64,000 nucleotides of DNA. Origin: Puccinia triticina (lineage: Eukaryota; Basidiomycota; Pucciniomycetes; Pucciniales; Pucciniaceae). The notes beneath the pieces were generated by a model. The model saw nothing but the letters and a program-made list of their open reading frames with translations, made no database searches and was not told the DNA's origin. The stretch spans positions 346,001-410,000 of the forward strand of contig NC_070560.1 of NCBI RefSeq assembly GCF_026914185.1, written 5' to 3'. This document shows positions 55,704-64,000 of the stretch, piece by piece (position 1 is the first letter of the stretch; each line of letters starts with the position of its first letter). The position numbers were made by a program, and so were the translations under genes.

Positions 55704-57824
55704 AGGATTGAAGAAGCTGGACTCACCATCTCTGGGAAGAAATTTGCTTGCTGTGTACCTGCTCTGGATCTGGTTGGCCATGTGGTTTGTAAGGAAGGCA
55801 GAAGGATATCCATCAAGAAGCTCAACAAAATTGAAACCTGGCCAACTCCCACCACTCCTTCAGATGTCAGAGGATTCCTAGGTATCTGTGTATATGTTAG
55901 AATGTTCATTAAAAATTACTCAACCATTACTGCTCCACTCAGAAGACTCACCAGGAAGGACTCCTCTTGGGATTGGACTGAAGATTGCCAGGATGCCTTT
56001 GAGGACCTTAAAAGGATTGTTGGAACTGATATCACCCTAAAGAAATTGGACTATGGACCTGATGCTGGCTTAATCAAACTCTCAGTGGACTCCAGTGTTA
56101 TTGCTGCAGGTGCTGTTCTTACTCAACAGGATTCTGATGGATTGGATAGGCCTGTGTTATATGAGTCAGTAGTCTTTTCACCCAGGGAATCAAAGTACTC
56201 ACAATCCAAATTAGAACTCTGTGGTGTTGCCAAGATCCTCGAGAAACTTCAAACCAAACTGTGGGGTCAACATTTTCAACTCAGAGTGGATGCCCAGTGC
56301 CTTATTGGAATGATCAACAACCCTTCACTTCCCAATGCCCCTATGAACAGATGGATTGGATTTATTCAGTTATTCTCCTATGACCTTGTTCACACTCCTG
56401 GAAAAACTTTCACCTTACCTGATGGACTTTCAAGAAGACCCCCTGATTCTGATGAAGATGATTGTCCTAGCTTTGATGAAGATGAAACCTGGATCAAACC
56501 TCACCCTGGATTTGGAACTAAACATTCTTCTTTTGGCCTGCTTCTGGGGACATCAGCTAAGTTGGGGGAGGGGGTAATTAACTTGCAGCAAGGAATTTGG
56601 AAGCACCTCCAGGAATACCTTTCAACCATGAACAAACCTCCAGGATGCAGCAGCCTGGAATTCAAGCAAATTTTGCATAAATCAGCCAACTTCTTCCTTT
56701 CCAATGGAGTCTTGCACAGGATCAACAAACCATTCTCTCAGATAGTAGTCACCTCTCCTTCAGCTCAGAATTCCATCCTCAATTCCCTTCATGAATCTTT
56801 AGGCCACAGAGGTATTGCTGAAACCTACAGAAGAATTAAACTTAGATTTTGGTGGCCAGGTCTCAAGAGAGGTGTTACCAGGTGGGTCCAGTCTTGTGAA
56901 GCTTGCCAGAAGAGGAGTTCAAAATTGCCAATGGAACCCAAGAAACCTACAGGAGCAGCAACCATCTTTGGAAGAGTCAGTTTGGATACAGTTCACATCA
57001 AAGCTGGCAAATGGAAATACCTGGTAATTGCAAGAGATGACCTTTCTGGATGGGTAGAAGCAGTTGGACTAGAAAAGATTCAAGCAAAGAAAATCTCTCA
57101 GTGGTTCTTGGACAACTGGATCTACAGATATGGAGCCCCTTGGTCAGTCACTGTGGATGGAGGCTCTGAATTTGGACAACAATTTCAAAAATCCCTTCTG
57201 GAATCTGGAATCAAAATCAAAGTCACCACCCCTTATTATCCTGAAGCAAATGGTATGGTAGAAAGAGGACATCAGGCAATTAAGGATACCTTGGTCAAGC
57301 TCTGTGGAAAAGAAGGCAAGAAGTGGAGGAATTATTTACCTTTAGTTTTATTTGCAGACAGAATTTCCACCCAAAGATCAACTGGTTACTCACCTTATGA
57401 ACTAGTTCTTGGACAGCCTCCCATCTTACCCATTGACCTAGAATTGGAAACCTTCTTTGGAGTGGATTGGTCAAAGGTAGAATCAACTCAGGATCTTTTA
57501 TTGGCTAGGACTCAGCAGCTTGAAAACAGGGATACCATCTTGCAGCAAGCACACCATCAGCTTATGGATTCCAGGAAGAACTCTGTGGACTATTGGAACA
57601 AGAAGAAAACATCAAGACAGCCACTAAAGAAAGGTCAATTAGTAGTAGTGTATAATAAATCTTTGGACTCTCAGTTTGGCAAACTCTTTGAAAACAAATG
57701 GAATGGCCCTTACAGAATCAAGGCTCAAAAACCAGGAGGATCTTACATCTTGGAAGAATTAGATGGCACAGAATTAGCCAGAAGGTTTGCTGCAGTTCAT
57801 GTCAAGGAATACCACTCCAGGTGA
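55704..57824 (+). CDS. Gypsy A RT C-terminus, RNase H and integrase
   Basis: Continues Pol in the frame one base back from 54700-55703. It has FACCVPALDLVGHVVCKEG and RGFLGICVYVRMF, then RNase H with LSVDSSVIAAG, SKLELCGVAK and LRVDAQCLIGM. Integrase has a His/Cys zinc region (HESLGHRG...CEACQK) and catalytic residues Asp at 56985 (LDTVH), Asp at 57156 (TVDGG) and Glu at 57261 (GMVERG), with 34 residues between the last two. The C-terminus has a GPY/F module (WNGPYRI) and no chromodomain. All key residues are present, so only the one-base loss near 55700 separates it from an intact Pol. Confidence 0.92.
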   Translation, partial: RIEEAGLTISGKKFACCVPALDLVGHVVCKEGRRISIKKLNKIETWPTPTTPSDVRGFLGICVYVRMFIKNYSTITAPLRRLTRKDSSWDWTEDCQDAFEDLKRIVGTDITLKKLDYGPDAGLIKLSVDSSVIAAGAVLTQQDSDGLDRPVLYESVVFSPRESKYSQSKLELCGVAKILEKLQTKLWGQHFQLRVDAQCLIGMINNPSLPNAPMNRWIGFIQLFSYDLVHTPGKTFTLPDGLSRRPPDSDEDDCPSFDEDETWIKPHPGFGTKHSSFGLLLGTSAKLGEGVINLQQGIWKHLQEYLSTMNKPPGCSSLEFKQILHKSANFFLSNGVLHRINKPFSQIVVTSPSAQNSILNSLHESLGHRGIAETYRRIKLRFWWPGLKRGVTRWVQSCEACQKRSSKLPMEPKKPTGAATIFGRVSLDTVHIKAGKWKYLVIARDDLSGWVEAVGLEKIQAKKISQWFLDNWIYRYGAPWSVTVDGGSEFGQQFQKSLLESGIKIKVTTPYYPEANGMVERGHQAIKDTLVKLCGKEGKKWRNYLPLVLFADRISTQRSTGYSPYELVLGQPPILPIDLELETFFGVDWSKVESTQDLLLARTQQLENRDTILQQAHHQLMDSRKNSVDYWNKKKTSRQPLKKGQLVVVYNKSLDSQFGKLFENKWNGPYRIKAQKPGGSYILEELDGTELARRFAAVHVKEYHSR

Positions 57825-58002
57825 AAACAATAAACAAGGAATAATCAATGCATTTCTCTTCTCTTTTTCTCTTTCTCATCTTCTTACACAATAACATAAA
57901 AACAAAATCAAATCAAATCTATAAACAAATCAGAAACAAATCAGAAACAAATCAATATAAATCAGCTGCAAACAATCTCAAATAAAATAACTAAATATAG
58001 AA
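57825..58002. other. Spacer between Pol and antisense gene
   Basis: A/T- and CA-rich, with repeated AAATCAGAAACAAATCA words. No coding frame. On minus it would be the 3' UTR of the antisense gene. Confidence 0.6.
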
Positions 58003-58802
58003 TCAAAAGCTCACCTCTTCTTCTTTTATCATTACATCACCCTCTTCCATTTCACTTTCCTCCTTCTCCTTCTCCTTCTCTTTTCCCTTCTCCTTATCTA
58101 AAAATAAAAAAATAAAATCAAAAGACATAAAAATAAAATTAAAGCATAACATTAGTAAAAATCCTCAATAAAGAATAAAAATAGAATATATTAGAACTTA
58201 CCTTCAGCTCTTATCCTCTCCATTTCTGCTTCTACCCTCCAACCATCTTCTTCCTCTTCCACTTGGTCCCTCATCCTTAATAGCTCCAGGGCATTCCTCT
58301 CCTCAGTTTCCTCAACCATGGCCTCTATGATGGAATGAGTATCCATCTAAAAATCAAAATAAAACAGGAATAAAAAATATTAGTATTGTAATCAAATCTC
58401 TCTCTCTAAAAATTCTCTTCATATACATACAGAATCAAGTCAACATACATGTGCAAAAGCGTCGTGGAACCGGCTATACAACCTAAGGCGTGCGTTTCGT
58501 GCGGCAACCGGGTCGTCCAGGTCCTCGCGAGCAAAGGAAAGGAGTCCTTGTTGTATGTAACGGCGCAAGGCATCGACCTCTTCGGGCTTGAAGCTATCCC
58601 GCATGCCAGCGTTGTACGCGTGGACGTTGTCGACGAACGAGTGCGCTCTTTGAATAGAGAACGGTATTTCATAAGACGGTCTAACGGCGGCCTCTTCGTC
58701 TAGATGCGATGACGAGACGGAGGTATCTGACGGGTGATTCACAGGAGTACTAAGGTTTTCTTGAGACGACGATGGCGGGGAGGAGGCGTTGAAGAATAAC
58801 AT
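58003..58802 (-). CDS. Antisense accessory gene of gypsy A, three exons
   Basis: Exons 58802-58449, 58346-58202 and 58097-58003 give 197 residues in frame. Intron 1 (102 bp) has a GTATGT donor, TACTAAT branch-like site and TTTTTAG acceptor, phase 0. Intron 2 (104 bp) has GTAAGT, TACTAAT and TTTTTAG, phase 1. Residues 1-40 are Ser/Pro-rich. Residues 66-118 align without gaps to the antisense gene of gypsy B (17093-17577) and end in LYSRFHDAFAH, with intron 1 at the same place. The C-terminal third is strongly Glu/Lys-rich (exons 2 and 3) and probably helical. No known domain is recognised. Unlike the Pol region, exon 1 is rich in CpG. A promoter lies just upstream. A GTGAGC near the stop could be a further donor. 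Confidence 0.75.
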
Positions 58803-58837
58803 TACGGATAATGATGGATAACGGAACTTTCCGTTGG

Positions 58838-58888
58838 CCAATGACCAGGGCCTTATATTTACGTTCTCCTCTTCATTCTATGACGTCA
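58838..58888 (-). promoter_or_regulatory. Promoter of gypsy A antisense gene
   Basis: On minus, 5' to 3': TGACGTCA (58888-58881), a full palindromic CRE-type site, then GTAAATATAAGG (58862-58851), TATA-like, then ATTGGCC (58842-58836), an inverted CCAAT box, and the ATG at 58802. The dense arrangement within 90 bp of the start supports a real promoter. Confidence 0.55.
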
Positions 58889-58889
58889 C

Positions 58890-60387
58890 TATGGACGCCT
58901 TCACATTTCAGAAGCATTTGGCGCGGTTTTTCTTTCATTTCTTTATTATTGACTCTGGTGTTCGACCCAGTTTAATTAATCCTTGGATCACTTTTGGATC
59001 GCCTACACGTCATTCATTATTCCTAAAATCTTTTTCAGTCGAATGGCCAGCTTCAGGAGTCCATTTGGACAGTTTCTCGGCGGTACCTTTGGCTTATTTC
59101 ATTATGTATTCCTTTAATTTCAACTCCCTTGCGGCGGAAACCGCGGAAATCATAATGAAACTTTGAACCATTCCAATAACGATTCGGCCGACCTCAAAAT
59201 TAACATTAATCTTTCCAGTTTTCATCTTCCCGATCTCACCTTTTGTTTGAACTCGGTTTCAGCCGATTATATCGAGCGGTTTCGGAATTATACGCGCTCA
59301 AAGTCACCCTAGTGTTTCCACGGGCTCATTCACAACTTTCATTCAGTATTCACGGCGACCTATCGGTCGAATTAATTCTAAATATACCGTGATCCTTAAT
59401 TCATCTTCCCTTTCCGTTCTTTCAAACGAATCCGGAATTAGACAATTCCATCGACTGAAAGCTGAGTTATATCCGAAAACAGTTTGCCTTATATTGACGC
59501 GGTGTTACTACTACGCGCACCCGCGGATCTCGCTTGGATCTTTAACCGGCCCTACACAATCAATACTCAACCCTTAAAAATGATTAGTATATACCATTTT
59601 AATCTAGAGAATCGTATCTTTCGAATGAACTCGATTTCAAGAAATTTCATCGAGCCGTTCCGAAGATACAGGTCGACCATTTCCTACTTTTCTTTTCGTC
59701 AGTCCGCATGCGCGCCTCCCGCACGGAGCCCCTGCTCAGACATCAGGACCCCTCTTGCGACAGCACACGCGCATGGACCCAGGTTCCATTCCTCATCTGG
59801 ACAAAATTCAAGGCTTTTTTTTCGTAGAAATGTTGAAATAAAAGACCATTATCAATGATTCCTCCCGGGGGGATATGAGGGATTTTTTCCCCTCCATCAT
59901 CAGAAAGAAAAGAAGAAATCATTCATTCATTCCTCATTGACAATTATCAATCATCCAATCATCCATCATCATTCCTTACCATCCCATAGCAATTACTGGA
60001 CATCCAACCACCTCAATACTGGAATTTCCTCATCATCTTCACCATGTATTCTAAGAATTATTGAACCATCAATTCAAACAGTCATTCATTCACCATTATA
60101 ATCAATTTCTTCCAACACATGGCAGCTCAGAAACCACTCAATTTGAGCAAGAATATTCTTTGGACAACTTATCAACTTCTCTGGACTTCAACTTCTCTTC
60201 ACAGAACTCTACAATAAATATTCAGATACTCAGAAATTCAGTCATTCAACTTCAAATCATTCACAACCTTCAGAAATTACAATTATCAACCCCATCAATC
60301 AATCATCATCAATCATTGCATTCTTCCATTTGCCTCAGTTAGGCAGGAAAATTAGTGTATTCTTCAGAATGGAATCTAGTCTAATAT
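58890..60387. other. Gypsy A 3' region, upstream of antisense gene
   Basis: 58900-59860 is CpG-containing and compositionally like exon 1 of the antisense gene. It has no clear frame and may be its upstream regulatory DNA. 59870-60387 returns to CpG-poor, TCATCA-rich element sequence. Plus frames at 59484-59858 and 60061-60342 show no domain. Confidence 0.5.
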
Positions 60388-60768
60388 GTGTCTGTCTCAA
60401 GGATATTGCCTTCAGCAGAGTTAGATCTTCTTAAACATTCACCCCTCATTGATAATTGGACCTTCTTTTGGATACTGGACTCTTTGGATTGGATACTGGA
60501 CTATGGATACTTTGGATACATAGGACTATTGGACTTTGGATTGGACTTGGATACCTTGGACTCAGATATACTGGACTTGGATTATACTTGGATTCTATTG
60601 GCTTTGGACACTGGACTTTGGATTTGGACTGCTACTCAGGATTTTGGACTTCACCTTTTGGAGGAAGAACACTGGACTTTGGACTTTGGACTCTTGGACT
60701 CAACATTCTTCAACTCTTTCTGGATCACCCTTCTCTTTGGTGCATTGCCTGGGGACAGACAATAAGTT
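60388..60768 (+). other. Repeat-derived frame before the polypurine tract
   Basis: A 125-codon plus frame made largely of the tandem word TTGGACTTTGGATACTGGAC, giving a Trp/Leu/Asp/Gly-rich peptide. It is probably a repeat artefact. An env-like role is possible in principle, but there is no signal peptide, Cys pattern or clear membrane segment to support it. Confidence 0.35.
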
Positions 60769-60777
60769 GGGGGAGGA
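60761..60777 (+). other. Polypurine tract of gypsy A
   Basis: AATAAGTTGGGGGAGGA immediately before the 3' LTR TGTGG. It matches the gypsy B tract at 15993-16010. Confidence 0.85.
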
Positions 60778-61755
60778 TGTGGTGCTCCATTCCAAACCAT
60801 AAGTAGTATTTTATTGCTTTCCTTTACATATATTCATCATTACATTGCCTATTACCCCATCACCCCTTTACAAAAACCTCATTATTATTGCATATTCAGA
60901 TTCTACGCCAAATTTCACCTATAGTCACTTATACCTAGTACCCCCTTATATTCAATGGTTCAATAGTTATAGAGGATATAAGACTTACAGAAACCCTACA
61001 GTCTTCATTAGTTACAATAATCATTTCATTAGTAACCTACTTGAATCATTACAGTACATTCCTTTTACATAGTTATTCTCACATACTAAATCCTTTACAT
61101 ACATTGCTCATCATGTACTATGCCCATTGTACACATTACATCATTGGATCTGTGCTTACCCTTTTCAGTAGTGATCATCATTACAAGTTGTTACTATGTT
61201 CTCATCACTCTTCCCCATTAGTACATTCTTTTATTCCCATAACCAACATTCCCCTTTCAGCATTGCTCATCATTACATACTGTTACTATGTTCTCATCAC
61301 TCTTCCCCATTTGTACATTCCTTTATTCCCATAGTCAGAATGCCTCCACTGTCTGTGCTCATCCTTTCTTCATATAAGAACTGTCCTTCCCCCCTCACTT
61401 GTACCCTATGCAGAGAACTATATGCAGAATTTATAGATAATTTTAGATACAGAAATTATAAGTGCCCATTCTCATCAACCCCTTGCCATTAAACCTTGCC
61501 ATTGCATTCCCCTCTCTCATCACTCCTCCAACTCTCTTACCCTCAGTAGTCAGTAGTTAAAGCTCATAGTACTAGCTCCTAAGATCAAGCAGAAATCAGC
61601 CACACCTTTTTCTTCTTTTTCTTAGTGTTACTCTCATCCCCTCAGCATTAGTCAGGAAGGCAGCCTCATCAGCACCCTTGCATAGCTTACATTAGTACTA
61701 GTGTTGCTATCCATTTCCCTTCCAAGCTCTATTCTCCCCCTTGAGTAGTTCCACA
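60778..61755 (+). repeat. 3' LTR of gypsy A
   Basis: 978 bp, directly after the polypurine tract. Short open frames inside it (61041-61334, 61196-61492) recur in the 5' LTR and have no domain. Confidence 0.95.
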
Positions 61756-61853
61756 CCGGCACCGCATCCGGCACCGCCTGGCGGGTGCGCGGCGGGTGCG
61801 GGCGGTACCCGCCCACGGGTGCCGGGTACTGGTTGACATTCTCTACCCTCATG

Positions 61854-62068
61854 TATCCCTTTCACAATGTGTACATACCCTTTTCATCTTGCATTCATGA
61901 ACCTTTGATTTTTACATGTCCCCTTTGAGGTTTTTACATCCCTTTCAATACCCCTTTCATCATTCAGGTGATGTTTACATATCCCTTTAATGTTCAAAGA
62001 CCCCTTACTGCACATACCCCTTTCATGCATACATACCCCTTTAATCATTTGTGTCTTTTATGTGTTAA
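61854..62068. repeat. CCCCTTTCATGTG short tandem repeat, right part
   Basis: Continuation of 50330-50519 with ATACCCCTTTCA, ATCCCTTTAA and similar units up to the Helitron end at 62069. Confidence 0.75.
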
Positions 62069-62502
62069 CTAGAGGCCAAGGCGGCTGCGCCGCTGCAGGG
62101 CCCAAAACCCTGTGTCAACTTTATAAGGGCCCACCCACCATTTCTCCCTTGGCATAGTCATTCCCTTCCAGGCGCCTCCAAATTAGGCTTAAGATTATCT
62201 CATACACATTCATAAATTTTGATTGGAGGACTTCTGTTTGGCTAAAATTCCCAATCTAGAGGGAATAGCTAAATCTGACTGGCTTGTTGAAACTTATCAA
62301 GATCAAGTTTTCACCAGCAGACAAGTTTTAGCGCCTTCCTCTCATTATATTCATTAGGAAATGGTAAGTCTGACAAGTAATGAGTTCAGTAAATAAATAT
62401 TCAAAATTGTGAATAGATTTCCAAAAAGAAAGAAGCCCTCCCCCTCCACAACATCTTGCTTTATCCCACTTTCTTAAATCCACAAAATCCTAGACTTCTG
62501 GA

Positions 62503-64000
62503 TCTAAGTTTTGGGGTGTTTTTTTTTTACAAATTTACAACAAAAAATAGCACACAAAACAGTTAAACAAAGGCACAAGTTGAAATCCCCAAAGGCCCAA
62601 AGGCCCTATGGATGACCCTCAAGCTGTGCCGTAGCAACAAGCAAAAGTGGGCCGGTTGTTAAAGGTGTCCATTGAGGGCCTAACCAAGTGGTTAGGGGGC
62701 TCCCAGGGAGGGGGTAGGACAAAACCGGATCCCCTGGGGGGATAAACCGGTGCAACTCCCTCTCCTTTAAATAATCATGCTGGGCCTTATGCCACCAGCA
62801 TTCAACACTGCACACCCCTGACCGCTTGTTGCTAATGCCCTGGTTGTTACGAGTTGCCAGTGCTACCATCACCGTACCAACCCAGCACCTTCCAGCCAAT
62901 TTTCCAACCAACTCAGCTTGTTGTCCATTCACCGCCGGTTGGTTACTCCCCTCACCTGCGTTCCTTGTCTTCACCCCACAGCTGTCTACTGAAATAAAAA
63001 TTGGTTGCACAAATGTGCCCCTTGGCCAACAGTTTTTCTAACCATACAGCTCCCGCGCCGCCTTGCTCATCCCACGCCCGTTCTAGACGCAATTGTTGCT
63101 TTCCTACACACAAGCCCACGCTGGTCATGTGTTTTTCCCTGTTGTTCTTAACTCACCCCTTCCATCAGCTCAATGGACCAAGCGCTCCCACCATCTTTCT
63201 TTCCGTCAATACTTGCCACTGCTGCGCTTGCCCGCCTACTTGTTTCCAGTCACTTGGGGGTTTTTTTACTACACAGCTGCTTTGAGAGGAAAGGAATCAT
63301 CAAACCAGGTACCCAGAAGGAAAAATATGTTTTGAGTCCTAACACTGTTAACAATCCGTTTAGCTGCAATACAAAATTAATCATCTTTGGAACGTTTTGT
63401 AGTTATCTCTTCTTGGGTACGAACAACTACTATAGCGCTTGTAACAAATCTTACACCAGCTGGAACAAATTCTCTCTTTGATCTTGGTTGGAATGTCATG
63501 GTATTGCTAAACATCTGGTAGATGGAGCAAAAGCCAAATGAGACAGGTTTGCCTTTAATAATCCCGCTGTTCATGGATGGTGACTGACAATGATAATCTT
63601 ATTTTCTCTACATTTCAATTGGTTAATTGATAATGTATTTCTGAAGTCTGACTCCTAGGCCAAGAAAGAGATCTTAGACTTTTTTCAAAGAAGTATTCCA
63701 ATTTTGCCTTGAAGTCAAGTGAATACGTCAGTTGGTCAGACAATCAAGTGCGCGGGTGGCTGCCTATGCATGGGATGGAGGTCCCAATGAGCACCAATCA
63801 CGAAGAACTACTTTAGTTAATGCACAAAAATTGTAAGTTTTTGATTCACGTTACATCACCCTTATTCCTCTGTGTCTGGAGTTTGTTAACCAACTGCATG
63901 AAAATTTTTGTCAAGACGCCAAGTCAAAAGATGAAATGTGTAATATCCTTTCCTCAGTTACCTGCATTTTCTTCGAGCAAGCAGGCTCTTGAAGACCCTG
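62503..64000 (+). mobile_element. Probable Helitron (element h), 5' part
   Basis: TCTAAGTTTTGGGG follows an A at 62502. The block at 62640-62770 (GTGGTTAGGGGGCTCCC/AGGGAGGGGGTAGGAC, ACCGGATCCCCTGGGGG) matches Helitron d in the same relative place. Overlapping frames at 62826-63481 and 63377-63574 (minus) may be captured gene pieces, none recognised. The start is less certain than that of element d because the first bases diverge. Confidence 0.42.
62766..62774 (+). promoter_or_regulatory. TATA-like box in Helitron h
   Basis: TTTAAATAA about 263 bp from the proposed element start, matching the spacing in Helitron d (27364-27372). Confidence 0.35.

Larger units (their letters stand above)
51086..61755 (+). 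mobile_element. Ty3/gypsy element A, nearly intact, 4-bp TSD CCGG
   Basis: 10,670 bp. LTRs are at 51086-52064 and 60778-61755 (979 and 978 bp, a few percent different or less), flanked by CCGG at 51082-51085 and 61756-61759. Order: LTR, primer-binding site, Gag-protease, -1 frameshift site, reverse transcriptase, RNase H, integrase, then a 2.9-kb 3' region with an antisense spliced gene, polypurine tract and LTR. It has one apparent one-base loss near 55700. Its coding region contains very few CpG dinucleotides and Arg is almost always AGA/AGG. Confidence 0.95.
50520..61845. mobile_element. hAT-like non-autonomous element split by gypsy A, 8-bp TSD CCCTCATG
   Basis: Ends TAGAGAATGTCAA (50520) and TTGACATTCTCTA (to 61845) are perfect inverses, flanked by CCCTCATG at 50512-50519 and 61846-61853. 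Without the gypsy insert it is about 0.66 kb. The interior has GGTACCCGC/GCGGGTACC palindromes and degenerate CATTGAGGGGAG / GATGACCGG units related to those of 46932-48656. No coding capacity of its own. Confidence 0.85.
62069..64000 (-). mobile_element. Helitron (element f), 3' end in view, 5' end beyond window
   Basis: On minus it ends with hairpin GCGGC-GCA-GCCGC and CTAG (62072-62069) followed by T. The first 30 bp from the end match the ends of Helitrons a, c and e. Its 5' TCCAAG start would lie right of 62500 and is not seen before 64000. No gene is recognised between 62105 and 62500. Confidence 0.6.

Noticed and set aside
55690..55790. A second programmed frameshift inside reverse transcriptase of gypsy A
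   Set aside because: Gypsy B reads through the same region in one frame and no slippery heptamer is present, so a one-base loss in this copy is more likely.
60388..60765. Env-like membrane protein before the 3' LTR of gypsy A
   Set aside because: The frame is derived from a TTGGACTTTGGA tandem repeat and lacks signal peptide, cysteine pattern or clear membrane span.

Overview
The window looks like fungal nuclear DNA from a repeat-rich genome, most plausibly a basidiomycete and perhaps a rust fungus (Pucciniales). The evidence is fungal-type introns (GTATGT/GTAAGT donors, CTAAC/TACTAAT branch points), captured fragments of a fungal alpha-1,3-glucan synthase gene, dense Ty1/copia and Ty3/gypsy elements, and non-autonomous Helitrons. 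The species is inference. I found no ordinary single-copy host gene: nearly everything is transposon, nested transposon, or gene debris carried by transposons. No rRNA, tRNA or CRISPR array was recognised.

Layout. 1-2700: an array of short hairpin repeats split by a long solo LTR (270-2420). 3435-13353: a minus-strand Helitron with captured gene pieces, itself split by a copia element (6685-11849). 13358-14998: the 5' half of a second Helitron, head to head with the first and 4 bp away, holding a solo LTR (13918-14906). 14999-27092: a decayed minus-strand gypsy element (gypsy B), broken by a solo LTR (18892-19793) and by a complete Helitron (20866-24101) that carries a 5-oxoprolinase fragment and a palindromic MITE. 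27093 onward: the 5' part of another Helitron. 29834-35046: the remains of two fused LTR elements. 36060-36840: tandem repeats with a small LTR-like insert. 37280-46326: a complete Helitron split by a young copia element with 689-bp LTRs that look identical (38795-44343). 46932-48656: a large foldback element with an 8-bp target duplication. 50520-61845: a second element with 8-bp duplication, split by a nearly intact gypsy element (gypsy A, 51086-61755). 62069-64000: a Helitron 3' end and a probable second Helitron 5' end.

Main results. (1) Gypsy A and gypsy B each carry, between integrase and the 3' LTR and on the opposite strand, a promoter-equipped gene with introns. Their first exons align without gaps over 53 residues and share the exact position of the first intron. 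Introns survive in a retroelement only if they are antisense to its genomic RNA, so this looks like a conserved antisense accessory gene. (2) Both gypsy copies keep the heptamer T TTT TTA just before the gag-protease stop, with reverse transcriptase in the -1 frame, implying programmed -1 frameshifting. (3) The Helitron inside gypsy B has an empty site that can be read at protein level. It shows A|T insertion without duplication and defines both ends of a family seen at several sites here.

How it works together: the gypsy and copia elements would supply Gag, protease, integrase, reverse transcriptase and RNase H. The Helitrons and foldback elements have no transposase or Rep/helicase visible and must depend on enzymes encoded elsewhere. 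Gene functions are from motif recognition by eye; no database search was possible.
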